Of a stretch of 23,691 nt of DNA, positions 10,257-19,815 are shown one piece after another; within the stretch, counting starts at the first letter, position 1, and every line of letters starts with the position of its first letter. Below the pieces are notes generated by a model. It saw nothing but the letters and a program-made list of their open reading frames with translations. It was not told the DNA's origin and ran no database searches. The stretch is taken from assembly GCA_000969725.1 (NCBI GenBank), contig JXSR01S029078.1; one strand, given 5' to 3'. A program made the translations under genes and the position numbers. The DNA is from Ophiothrix spiculata (taxonomy: Eukaryota; Echinodermata; Ophiuroidea; Amphilepidida; Ophiotrichidae).

Positions 10257-11112
10257 CAAGGTTTTAGCTAGAGACCCGTCTGCCCGTCTTTTGGACGGGC
10301 AGTTTTAAAGTTGGACGAGTAAAAATTTGCAAAGCATACCTTTTCATTGTGCGTTTTCAGAGCTTCTCTCAAGATTCCCGACCATTTCCATAACAAAAAT
10401 GTAATATATTGTTGAGATTATTTTCATTTACAAGCAAGACATGTATATCTTATAATTATAGCAAAAACAACATTCTTGGAATGAGTTTATTTCAGTTTTA
10501 TTCAAGTTTTCTTGGTCCATTTTCAAGGAATATTTTTCACGACGCGATGCCTGCCGGTTTGTTTACAAATTGCAATTTATGTGACGTCACAATTTCTTAC
10601 TACTCCTTCTAGCCATTGGAAAACAATGTACATTCGATGGATTACAGACCGACCGCGGTACGCGATCTCCTCGATCTTCTTGTCTTAGTACAAGAACAAA
10701 ACTGGATCATATTAAAACATAATGGATATCATCATGATTTTAGGACACTATTTTGACCGACTACTGTCTTGGTAAGTCCGAAAATATGTGTCAACGCGCC
10801 GATAAATGCTTGTCACATGCTTGTGTAAAAGTTGCAAAATTCGGCAGTCGCACACGAATTAACAAACGCTTCGCATGACTTCGAAATTTTGTGTTTAATT
10901 TTGTCACATTTTGGTGTTTAGACGTAAAATCATGAATATTAAAAAATAACTCTGGTGATCCCCAAAATCGCCCCTATGAAATGATTGACTGGGGTTATTT
11001 TAAAATTAAAATAGCCCCGGTAAAAAAAAGTTGCTGAGTGCCGATTATCGTTTTTTTTTTTTCAAAATTCAAATTTTGGACGGGCAACTTTCAAATCCTG
11101 GCTAAAACGTTG
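10257..11112 (-). mobile_element. hAT-like non-autonomous element, family E copy 2
   Basis: The 856-bp element is in RSK intron a. Its ends are CAAGGTTTTAGCTAG on the left and CTGGCTAAAACGTTG on the right, flanked by GCGGGCAT (10249-10256) and GTGGGCAT (11113-11120), an 8-bp duplication with one mismatch. It matches 7355-7762 in inverted orientation: the right end carries aatcctggctaaaac, the left has the hairpin GCCCGTC-ttttg-GACGGGC, and the interior has TGACGTCA at 10582-10589 close to a gtttacaa motif. It is twice as long as copy 1 but has no transposase frame. Confidence 0.7.
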
Positions 11113-11159
11113 GTGGGCATGATTCGTTATAGTTGTGAAATTGCCAGCAAATTATTATA

Positions 11160-11412
11160 TGTGATGACTCACCCCGAAAAGGGGGACTTTTGCGACAGAA
11201 CACTTTTCGAGAAACTGGTGCAAATAGGCAGCAAAAAATAAAGAAACAATAAGAATTTCCAGCAGATTTTCTGTTGTAAAATTTGATCGCCTTGATCAAT
11301 TTCAACAAGTTAGGGTTCATTTTAAAGCTTAGAAAATGTTCTAACAGATGAAATGATAAAATCAAAACTTATATCATCTGCAAAGTCCCCATTTTCTGGG
11401 TGAGCCATCACA
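11160..11412 (+). mobile_element. TA-flanked TIR element, family M copy 1
   Basis: This 253-bp element has inverted repeats starting TGTGATGACTCACCC on the left and, as reverse complement, TGTGATGGCTCACCC on the right, with TA on both sides, which fits a Tc1/mariner-type MITE. It is closely similar along its full length to 17903-18143 in the same orientation (shared gacagaacac, gaatttccagcagattttct, atttgatcgccttgatcaat). An antisense open frame is partly shared by the copies but they differ by indels that are not multiples of three, so coding is unlikely. Confidence 0.75.
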
Positions 11413-12370
11413 TATGTGAAAATAATTTTGAAACTAAAATTTCAAGGCTATAATTTTCCACTGCAATATTATATTGTAAAGATCTATCTGGGTTTTTTTA
11501 CTCTTCCCCCTTTAATTTTTTATAAAAGTCACTTATGAATTTGAACCTTCTCTTCAAGAATAAAATCATGAAAATTTGATCAGATACTTTGAAATGCATT
11601 ATATATATTTCCCTCCTGTATTGCCGAGTGTTTACCCGTGGTGTTTAGGGAGTGTTCTATGCCAGAAAGATGTAACTCTTTCATGTTTTGATCACACTTG
11701 CTGCTCTTTGACTCTCAGTCCTCTATATACATGCAAGATGTATCTGATGGATGAAGGAGCTTAGCAAAGAAGTGTAATTCATCTTTGACTAGGTTCATCA
11801 GGATTTCTCATTGTAATTTCCTATAAAGTTCCTGTAAACGTCACTACTAAAAATAGTAAGTGTGGATTTTTATTCAAGAACTTTATAGAAAAATGTAATT
11901 CATGTGGCAAACTTTTACAATATCTGCATTTATCCTTATGATTTAAATTTGTGAGGTGTGCTGTCAAAACCACTCACTTCTGGGCAGGCCGTACAAAATA
12001 ATTATGGGCCAAAGTGGTCCAAGGGGTAAAAATTTACCAATTTCAGATTTTGGTAATTTTTAGTTCTTCAAACCTTATTGAACATAATTCTTGGAAGTTC
12101 AAAATAAAAATTCAATCCAGAAAATATTTTTTGAGACTTTTTTGGAGCACGTTATTTCTGTAAATGTGCTATTTTTCAATTGCATGTGAATTTACATAAA
12201 AGCTTTGAAGCCCAATTTCTCAATTTCATGTTTTCGAGAAAGCCAAATTCAAAATTACGTAACTTCGGCTAGAAATGTCCATTTCCAAAAATTCAAGCAT
12301 CCTCTGTTAGCTGAAGATAGGTAGATTATAGATAAAGAAAAAAACTCATTTGTTTGATCAAAAAGACAAA
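11413..12370. other. intronic stretch without recognised features
   Basis: AT-rich DNA of RSK intron a. The open frame 11576-11764 has no recognisable domain. The part 11970-12370 contains A/T-rich imperfect inverted segments but no clear element ends. Nothing else is supportable here. Confidence 0.5.
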
Positions 12371-12376
12371 CAAAAT

Positions 12377-13401
12377 CAGGGACTCAGTTTTAAAGTAGCC
12401 AGGGGAGTTTTAAAAAGCTCTCCTGAAGGTGATAAGGAGAGCATTGGTAGAGCATTAATAGTCGAGTGTTGAGCATAACGGTGTGGGCTAAGGGCCCCTG
12501 GTGGGGTCCAGGGGCAAGGCCAGAGGTTTTCTACACATTTTACACCATAGGAGACACCATTTCAAAGGGGAAAATATATTCAAATGGATTAAAACAATAA
12601 GGATATTTTGAGAAAACAGTCTACTGTTTGGAAAAAAAATAGTACATGTATACTATAGCTTTTATTTAAATAAAACATTTGAATGATATTGGTACTTAAT
12701 AAATTACATATCAGCATTGCCATTGGCTTTGCAACATGGCATGAAGGTGTACTTGTATCATAATACTTCATGCACGATCGCTGTAGGCATCGTGTCATCA
12801 CTGCACTTTCACACGCTGAGCTGAGCTTTCTAATAATAATTCAGAGTCATAATAACTTTCTTCACTGCTAGAATCGCTTACAGGAGAATCAGTAACGTTT
12901 TCTGATTCCAGTGATGATATATTTTTGAGTTTTAAAGCCATTTTGGACGTAAAATTTATGAAAAAATGAGCGAGGTAGAGCGCAATTTATCCACTGATAT
13001 TCACTTCCGCATTCACGAGCGCTTATCGTTAGTCTCTATGGGAAAATGAAAAATTAGCATGCTAGGGGGACACGGCCTTTTATCGGGGCAAAAAACAATC
13101 TCTGCCGCGATAATATACAGAAAAAACGATGTATTTAGTCAATAGTAGCGACCTTACAGAGTCATAAAAAGAGGTTGATTTTGATCGATCATAAAAGGGT
13201 CCTCAACCCCCTAAATTTTAAACCAGATTTACATCGATCTCGTTGACTATCAATTTTTTAGTAACAAAATCGGGACAAATCGGGGAGAAAACTTGACAGG
13301 CCTGGATAATGCAAGTGGCGCAACAAATCGCGCTTCCAGAAGTGGGTTAAGGCGTGCAGTAGTGCGCGATCGCGCGCACGCGCCTTAAAACCAAGTCCCT
13401 G
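12377..13401. mobile_element. 1.0-kb DNA element with CAGGGACT ends
   Basis: The ends are CAGGGACTCAGTTTTAAAG on the left and CCTTAAAACCAAGTCCCTG on the right (inverted, about three mismatches). Both sides carry CAAAAT (12371-12376 and 13402-13407), an apparent 6-bp target duplication. CAGGG starts are common in hAT, but hAT duplications are 8 bp, so the superfamily is open. Subterminal hairpins are GCTCTCCT/AGGAGAGC (12417-12442) and GCCCCTGG/CCAGGGGC (12494-12515). The right part is CpG-rich (13300-13390, gcgcgatcgcgcgcacgcgc). It carries a short acidic ORF on the minus strand and is probably an internally deleted derivative. Confidence 0.6.
12798..12941 (-). pseudogene. 47-codon acidic Ser/Glu-rich ORF in the CAGGGACT element
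   Basis: The frame starts with ATG at 12941 and ends with TGA at 12798. The product starts MALKLKNISSLESENVTD, continues with SPVSDSSSEESYYDSE and ends in RVKVQ. Such a serine/acidic stretch right after the start resembles the disordered N-terminus of many transposon-encoded proteins, so it may be the surviving 5' end of an ORF of the parent element. No catalytic or zinc-binding residues are present. A second open frame continues in another phase to 12589. It is not recognised as any named family. Confidence 0.3.
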
Positions 13402-13994
13402 CAAAATTTCTAAATTAACATTACATGAAGTTAGCCCTCTAAAAATTATTATTCATTAATTCATTTACTTGAAGGCCGTACTTGCACATGCTAAGCTTAA
13501 GAATGTTACCTGTTCACAGTTGAGACCATAATATAATATCTTGAATAATAATTAATCCAAGCTTTTAAACTGTTTGATCTAATAACTAAGCCAATCATTG
13601 TTTTTTTGTGACTTCAATTTCATGTGTATTTGATGAAGAATAATTAATTATCTAATTTTGGAATTCAAAAACTCAAGGGTGGGCGCTTATTGGAGCACGG
13701 GCGCCTATCAGAACGAATACGGTAATTGTAAAAATATAATTGACTTACTCTTTACCTTTTATATATGTGTATCCAAAACATGATTAATCCAGAAGGAATT
13801 TCATAAGTTTTGAAAATATTGATATTATTACAAAGTTTCGGTTTCAATTCTGATATATGAAATTAAAGTTTTTTAGGAATGATTTATTGAGAATTACTTT
13901 GAAAATTGGAAGAACGCATTTTTAATGACAAATCTATTTGCACCCAGGTCTGTATCTTCAAATCATAACCATATCTACAAGTTGGAAATTCAAA
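13402..13994. other. intronic stretch with a short GGGCGC repeat
   Basis: AT-rich intron DNA. The only structure noted is the two-unit GC-rich motif at 13681-13724, listed separately. Confidence 0.5.
13681..13724. repeat. two 18-bp units GGGCGCYTATYRGARC plus ATACGGTA
   Basis: The units gggcgcttattggagcac and gggcgcctatcagaacga are followed by atacggta. From general familiarity, this motif recurs at the ends of TIR elements in marine invertebrates. Here it appears as an isolated terminus, since no inverted partner was found nearby. Confidence 0.45.
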
Positions 13995-13998
13995 TTAA

Positions 13999-14364
13999 AG
14001 GGGCAATTAATGATCCACCTTTCATTCTCTAGGTCACATCTATCAAAATTGAGTTTTTTGGTTAAAAAGATTCATTGATTAGTATAATGTTGCAAACCCC
14101 AAACCATGCATTCAAACATGCTGACATTTATGAGAAAAGTGAGGAAGCGGTCATTTTCTAATTATATACATTTGAGGCCCAGACAGTAATTAGAACACAG
14201 TAGCCTATGGGGATTTTTAAAATGCTGAATAGCTTGTAACTTGAAAACGAATGGTCGGAATCAAGTGAAATTTTCTGCATACATTTATGATGAGCTCTTC
14301 TTTTTATTTTGATAGAAAAGATGTCAGGTTATTTTTTTTATATCAGAGGACATGGATTGCACCT
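13999..14364 (+). mobile_element. TTAA-flanked non-autonomous TIR element, copy b
   Basis: The 366-bp element begins AGGGGCAATTAATGATCC and ends GGACATGGATTGCACCT, imperfect inverted repeats, with intact TTAA on both sides (13995-13998 and 14365-14368). It is the better preserved relative of 1518-1824, in opposite orientation. TTAA duplication fits piggyBac or Kolobok; the AGGGG start argues against piggyBac, whose ends usually start CCY. No protein-coding capacity is seen. Confidence 0.65.
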
Positions 14365-14368
14365 TTAA

Positions 14369-15210
14369 GAAATGAAATGAACATGTGTACTACCCTCTAC
14401 ATGGTGATATGGAAGATTGTGCTATTAATTTGGCCATGTCAAGGCTTACACTTCCATTTAATTTGTGTTTATTGTCAGATGCAAAGAGGCCAGGAAATGG
14501 TTGAGCCTGATTTCCGTAGCTCAGATAGGAATGATATTGAAATCAATTTCTTTTCAGTGTGATATTACAAGTTCAGCTGTGACCAGTTCAAGATGCTGAA
14601 GTCGTTATTTTTTTGATTTCGAGGAACTGTGTGCTGAATATTTTCAGGGGGATTTTTTTTTAAATTTACACGCTTGAAATTATACTAACCCAATACCAGT
14701 ACCTTGAATTTTCAGATACAAAATAATTTAATAGGGACCTATTATTTATATATTGAAATAATGAAAACTCTCCACCGTGGGTGTAAATTGACTAATTTTA
14801 TACAATTTAAGTAAAACAATACATCCACATTTCCTCTGAATAGCTAGAGTCAATTTGCACAGATACTGGCTGGGCTAGTTTTATGATACAAGTCCTTGTC
14901 ACGAACCTATTGCTCTATATTCTAGGCATTTGCTGTTTCATTTCATGAACTATTCCTTTTTGCCACCCTCTTGCCATCCATCCCTCTTCTCATCATAGCC
15001 CAGATAAAATGGAAAGCTCTCAAGTTCAAAAATATATTTACTATGTACTGTCTTACATGATAGCAATTCTCATCCCTATTCTCATAATTTTCAAAATTCT
15101 GTATTTCGCATAAGATTATTTATTTTACGTCGTAAATGTAGATTATGTAACAATACAGACGTAAGTGTGAACATATTAATAATACAATCCATAAATTGTT
15201 TTTCTTCAAT
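14369..15210. other. intronic stretch without recognised features
   Basis: AT-rich intron DNA with no bounded element or plausible gene. The open frame 14287-14562 straddles the end of the TTAA element and is not credible. Confidence 0.5.
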
Positions 15211-15872
15211 CTCACTTCAAACTTCAAAACCATAACCCCTTTTATTCTTATTATCGTTTTCAAAGTCTTGTATCTTATCAGAGTACTCTTAAGATGCATT
15301 ATTTAGAAATAGTGCCATTAGCCACAGAACATTTTTCCATAATGCATTAAGGTAAACTTTGGCGAGGAAGAACATGAAACATTTACATCTCTTTTGGGTC
15401 TCTGTATCAACTACTAATGTTGTTTTACACGTGATGGATTGATTGTAGTTTGCGTCGAGGGACATGTGAACATTTCATGTGTGATACGATGGTACAGGTT
15501 CCATAAATGATTAAAATATACTGAAAAGTTATATGAAGTCGCTATATAGCGGTAGTGAAATCAAATACTTCAAAACCATAACCCCTTTTATTCTTATCAT
15601 TTTCAAACAAGTATTTTATAAGTAATACAAGAATTATTATTTTAAAAATAGTGCCATTAGCACATTTTTCTATAATGCACAAAGGCAAACCTTGCTTTGG
15701 CGAGGAAGTACATGAAACATTTACATCTCTTTTGAGTCTTTGTATCAACAAACAATGTTGTTTTTACACGTGATGGATTAATTGTAGTATGTGCTGAACA
15801 TTTTATTGTGTGATATGAGGGTATGGGTATAATTTATAAATGATTAATGTTGAAAAGTTAGATAAAGTCACT
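15211..15872 (+). repeat. diverged tandem duplication, about 340 bp per copy
   Basis: Copy 1 is about 15211-15550 and copy 2 about 15556-15872. Shared landmarks are acttcaaaaccataacccct (15221 and 15567), aatagtgccattag, ctttggcgaggaag, acatgaaacatttacatctc and acacgtgatggatt. Differences are substitutions and small indels. No target duplication or inverted ends are visible, so this is a local duplication or two copies of an unrecognised repeat. Its minus-strand open frame is disrupted in the other copy. Confidence 0.75.
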
Positions 15873-16091
15873 AAGGAGTGAAGAGAAAGTGTTTAAAAAG
15901 AGATTAGAGAAATTTAACAGAATCCTGTGAGTTTTTTCCTTCCTGTTATTCTGTTTTGGTTTACACCCACTCAATGAGAAGTATCGTTACTGTCAAACTG
16001 TTTTAGTATGGAAGATGTAACTTGGTTCGGCACTGTCAACAGACACTATTTTATTTCCATATGTTGCACCTGAATTACGGTAGACATTTAA

Positions 16092-16567
16092 CCCAGGGGG
16101 GGGGGCACTCAAATTCAAACCTGTAATCATCCGCGTGAACGAAAACGCGGATTTAGGGTATTTTTTGCAAGCAAAACAAGGATCCGTGCGGATCCCTGTT
16201 TAGGGTATCAAAACAGACAATTTTCGGAATTTTAGGGTGCTTATTTCCATTGCAATTCTCTCTTTGGGTATACAAAATAAATGCCACTTTTAGAAATTCC
16301 AAATTCTATAAATTCCTTTGAAAATCATTGTCCTCTTTTAGGGTGTTATTTTATCGGATACCTTGCGTATGGTTTATTTTACTTCTATGTCCTTGCTAAG
16401 GGTATATTTTTTCGTCAACGTCCTTGCTTAGGGTATATTTTTACATCTAAAATCTGTGTTTAGGGTATATTTTGACAGCCACAGTAATCCTAGCTTAGGG
16501 TGGTTTTGAAAAGTCAATTCACGCGCATGGTTACGACATTCACGTATAAGTGGCCCCCCCCCCTGGG
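16092..16567. mobile_element. CCCAGGGGG-ended element with TTAGGGTAT subrepeats
   Basis: The 476-bp element has ends CCCAGGGGGGGGGG and CCCCCCCCCCCTGGG and an exact 8-bp target duplication ACATTTAA (16084-16091 and 16568-16575). Subterminal arms are also related (ccgcgtgaac near 16131; ttcacgcgcatgg near 16518). The interior is built from about nine irregular subrepeats whose core is TTAGGGTATwTTTT, spaced roughly 25-45 bp. The TTAGGG resembles the telomere repeat, but the spacing shows it is not telomeric DNA. An 8-bp duplication fits hAT; the superfamily is unproven. Confidence 0.7.
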
Positions 16568-16575
16568 ACATTTAA

Positions 16576-17148
16576 GCTAAAATTATTCATCGATATTGGT
16601 TAATACAGGTCATTAACACTTACTGAAGAATTTCAACATGTATAAGAACCCCGATAAGAACATTCATTCGCGATGTCAACTATTGTTCATTTACTGTCAA
16701 AGTGAAGTGAAATTTTTGAAATAATTGTTTCAACCCAAAACCCACTTCCTCACAGTAAAACCCCATGGCAATATCAGGGGAAAAAACCAACAACAACATC
16801 AATAGTATACAAATCAGATATTTCTAGTTTTGTGAAAAATAATCAGATCTACAAATGTAATGATTATTGAGGAAGTGCCAGCAGTTGTTCAATATGTGGA
16901 AAATAATTTAGAATGTGGTTCACCACTACATATATAGGATTCTTTGCTGTCATAAGATTCAAGTTCATATGTAATTCTTTTGGCCATTGACCTTTTTTTT
17001 GAAGGTTTTTTTTTCAAAGCAAAGAAGTGGGGGTTACATGTATTTGTTCATAAATATTTTAACAAAAGTTTGTGAAAACCGAATCTCGTCTAATCTCGAA
17101 AACATGTACTGTGAAGTAATTGTAGGTGGAGGCTGATAGTGCCAAATG
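16576..17148. other. intronic stretch without recognised features
   Basis: AT-rich intron DNA. The only structure is a small T/A hairpin around 16985-17025 (cctttttttttgaagg followed by a T-run). No gene or element ends. Confidence 0.5.
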
Positions 17149-17404
17149 AAACTAAAGGGGGTTGGTATCGTTGCAACTCGATTCTAGTATACATGGTGTT
17201 TGTCAGTATAACTGAAATAGACTTTAAAATTTGGGAGGTTATGGAATTTATGAAATGAGTGATATAAAAACTAAAGGGTGTTAGTATTTTAGCAGCTCAA
17301 TTCTAGTACTGGTTGTTGCCAGTATGAATACAAAGCCTGAATTATTGAAATAGACTTAAAATTTGAAAGGTTATAAATGGAATTTATGAATGAGTGATAT
17401 GAAA
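17149..17404 (+). repeat. tandem duplication, about 120-135 bp unit
   Basis: Unit 1 (17149-17268) and unit 2 (17269-17404) share aactaaaggg, ctcgattctagta / ctcaattctagta, gaaatagactt, aaaatttg, ggttat, ggaatttatgaa and atgagtgatat. Unit 2 has a short extra segment near 17325. No coding content. Confidence 0.75.
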
Positions 17405-17665
17405 CAAATTTCAACTACCTTGTAATCTGTATGTCCTATTGCAAAGATTTGTGGAATGAAATAAGCCGGTACAATGAAACAGTAACAGGCAAGTGGTACA
17501 TCTTCCATGGTTAGAGTGATAACAAAATCAAAGCATGCAAATTATGTGCACTTATTTTTGGTTAAATTTCACACTGAAATTTTATTGACTATGTTGTGTT
17601 TTGTAGGATAAGAATGTAACAAGTGGTAGCTGATGTTCTGTTTACTTTTTATTTCACTTTTACAG

Positions 17666-17747
17666 GTTTTCCTTGTACGCAAAGTTGTTGGGAATGACAA
17701 AGGCACCCTCTATGCTATGAAAGTACTCAAGAAAGCCACGCTCAAAG
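17666..17747 (+). CDS. RSK: RSK exon b: beta2-beta3 with the ATP-binding lysine
   Basis: The exon encodes VFLVRKVVGNDKGTLYAMK followed by VLKKATLK. The first valine completes the glycine-rich loop begun in exon a. YAMKVLKK contains the invariant ATP-orienting lysine of the kinase fold. KKATLK is typical of the RSK N-terminal kinase. The acceptor is cacttttacag|GTT with a good pyrimidine tract; the donor AAAG|gttggt is a poor match beyond GT but is required by the frame and by the join to exon c. The exon enters in phase 0 and leaves one base (g) to be completed by tg of exon c. The acidic VVGNDKG loop between beta2 and beta3 is the variable part of the family. Confidence 0.93.
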
Positions 17748-17768
17748 GTTGGTTTTATACATTGCTTT

Positions 17769-18310
17769 CAAACTGAAAGTAATAGTAAAACAAAATTATA
17801 GTGATGAAGGTACGAACACACATCAAATGTTGGTTCAAATTGTCAAATATGGTTGGTATTACTTGAGAAGGAAGATAAAAATTCAACTTGATGTATGTAA
17901 TATGTGATGACTCACCCCGAAAAGGGGGACTTTGCGACAGAACACTTCGAGAAATAGGCAGCAAAAAATAAAGAAAATAATAAGAATTTCCAGCAGATTT
18001 TCTTTTGTAAAATTTGATCGCCTTGATCAATTTCAAAAAGTAAGGTGTCATTTTAAAGCTTAGAAAATGGTTTAACAGATGAAATGATAAAATCAAAATT
18101 GATATCATATGCAAAGGTCCCCCCTTTCGGGTGAGCCATCACATATAGAGTGTGAAGTGTGTCCTGATCCACCGATTTCTGAAAGTAACTGAACAAAAAG
18201 GCAATAACAAAGTGATGGAAGGTACAAACAAACTAATGTTAGTTCGATTTGTTAAAGGTGGTTGATATGACTTGAGAAGTTTTGCTAATGAAGAAAAAAC
18301 TTGATATATG
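17769..18310 (+). repeat. diverged local duplication interrupted by element M2
   Basis: 17769-17900 and about 18178-18278 share ctgaaagtaa, agtgatg-aaggtac-aacaca/aaca, aatgttggttc / aatgttagttc, ggttg-tat and acttgagaag. Copy M2 of the TA-flanked element sits directly after unit 1, so the duplication predates or framed that insertion. The copies are clearly diverged and non-coding. Confidence 0.6.
17903..18143 (+). mobile_element. TA-flanked TIR element, family M copy 2
   Basis: The 241-bp element has TGTGATGACTCACCC on the left, GGGTGAGCCATCACA on the right, and TA at 17901-17902 and 18144-18145. It is highly similar to 11160-11412. The single difference between the two ends (A versus G at the eighth base) is the same in both copies, so it is a family trait. 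It starts about 155 bp after the donor of RSK exon b. Confidence 0.75.
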
Positions 18311-19094
18311 GAATATTACAAGTGACAAGAATCCAAAGAAAAATAAAATGGGGGGTATTAAAAAAGAACTAAACAAACTCACTCAAAATAGCAACTTGAT
18401 GTGGTGTGAAGTTTAGGACAAAGAAAAACAAGGAGGGGATCCTGGCCCAAAATGGTAGAGTCCATTTAGCTGTAAATTTAATTTGTGGATTTAAGTGTTG
18501 TTATATGCCAGTCTGTATTTTAAACATGTTTTATTTTGCTCCAACACTTCTCATTTTGTGAAATGTGTACCAAATTTGTTAAATGTCTTAGATGTTCAAT
18601 ATAAACTTGAAAATCCAAAGTGATAAGTAGATCTGAGACAGTTTGTTGATCTGGTGACTCCCAAGAGCTTTCTTGATTTGCCAGAATGGGGCTTCAATTG
18701 AACCAAACTGATTTTCTTTTAGAAGTTTGAGATTAAAACCCACATGCACTAAGATGCCACTTTTGAATGGTTAGAAAGGCACGGAATGGCAGAAGGCAAA
18801 TTGTTGATGTCACTTGAAGCTTCAATTTGAAAGTTGATACTTTTAATGGAAGTACTTGTGAAAATCATGCCTAAGATGAAAGAACTGAGACATGGATAGA
18901 TTGTTTTCTTTTACCAAGTACAATTAATTTTACATTCTAGGTCAACTTAAAATCACAGCGTTTCTTTAAATTGAAATGATTAGAAAATGGCGCATCATCA
19001 ATCGTCAACATAATAACACCAACTTAATCTTATCTGTATAGTAAGTAATTGGAGCAGAAAACTTGAAGACAGCTTTGTTATTTTTGTCTTGCAG
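18311..19094. other. intronic stretch without recognised features
   Basis: Rest of RSK intron b: AT-rich DNA with no bounded repeat or gene. The last bases give the tttttgtcttgcag acceptor of exon c. Confidence 0.55.
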
Positions 19095-19175
19095 TGCGTG
19101 ATAGAATGAGAACCAAGATGGAACGTAACATTCTTGTCGAGGTGTGCCATCCATTTATAGTCAAATTACACTATG
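19095..19175 (+). CDS. RSK: RSK exon c: alphaC helix and beta4
   Basis: With the g from exon b it encodes [20 protein letters not shown] followed by FIVKLHY. The glutamate in KMERNIL is in the position of the alphaC glutamate that pairs with the beta3 lysine in active kinases. [11 protein letters not shown] continues across the next junction, the [18 protein letters not shown] block of RSK. The acceptor is tttgtcttgcag|TGC and the donor TATG|gtaagt, a strong consensus. The exon has phase 1 at both ends. The cysteine in EVCHP stands where vertebrate RSKs usually have asparagine, a local substitution. Nothing suggests a pseudogene. Confidence 0.93.
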
Positions 19176-19494
19176 GTAAGTTGTAGTTACGAGATTAAAT
19201 CAGTCCAAAATGTCTTTTTCCGGAAATTGGCCAGCTCAAATGATGTAGAAAGAATCTTTCATGTTTTGCCGTTATTTATCCTGCACAAGGTAGGATATTT
19301 CAATTTGTCTGTGAAATTACAAAATGATCATAAGATTAAGCAGAAAATGGGTTTGCAGCCTATGAAAGTCAGTAGAAGAGACAGCATGAGCATGCTGCGC
19401 CATGGTTACTACAGTGATATTTCTGTGCCTGTATGTTTCTAGGTTATGATTTAAGCAGGTTTCAGAATGTCTGTTGTAGTTGGGGTTTTTTTTT

Positions 19495-19815
19495 TTTTTT
19501 ACTCAAGTCACCTCAAACATTAAGGCGCTCGCTTCCAGTCCAGAAGGTCCCAACTTCAAACCCCATTGGTGCCAAAAAAGTTAAATATTGAAATTCCCTT
19601 GGACAAGGAACTTACTGCCAATTGCCTTGTGGAAACCTATTCGAAACTCTGGGAGCTGATCCAGCGATGGTGCATATGTAGGTTGACCAAAATTCAGTGC
19701 TCCTACAGGTTGCCGCAGAACCTGAAATGATGCTTGGTGTGGAATGGAGCTTTCTTGGGCCACAATGGTCAGCGAACACCTGTAAAGTGTGCTGAGGTCA
19801 CATGGAATTATAAAT
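19495..19815 (+). mobile_element. tRNA-derived SINE
   Basis: A tRNA-like head (ttaaggcgctcgcttccagt at 19520-19539, then gaaggtcccaacttcaaacc) contains a degenerate Pol III B box at about 19552-19562. It is followed by gccaaaaaagtt and the conserved body cccttggacaaggaactta (19596-19614), then a tail-side segment with gcatatgtaggttg...gctcctacaggttgccgcag. This head-body order is known from echinoderm SINEs. The A box is decayed and preceded by a T-run (about 19485-19500). The 3' end is uncertain and no target duplication was identified. Confidence 0.55.

Noticed and set aside
11102-11365. Antisense open frame shared with 17755-18114 (MILSFHLL... starts) as a conserved protein
   Set aside because: Both lie in copies of the same TA-flanked element. 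Non-triplet indels between copies and no third-position bias argue for DNA homology only.
16140-16510. TTAGGG motifs as interstitial telomeric repeat
   Set aside because: Units are irregularly spaced and carry long T-rich linkers, and the block is bounded by element ends with an 8-bp duplication.
19520-19575. Functional tRNA gene
   Set aside because: The tRNA-like head lacks an intact A box and acceptor stem and is followed by a SINE body.
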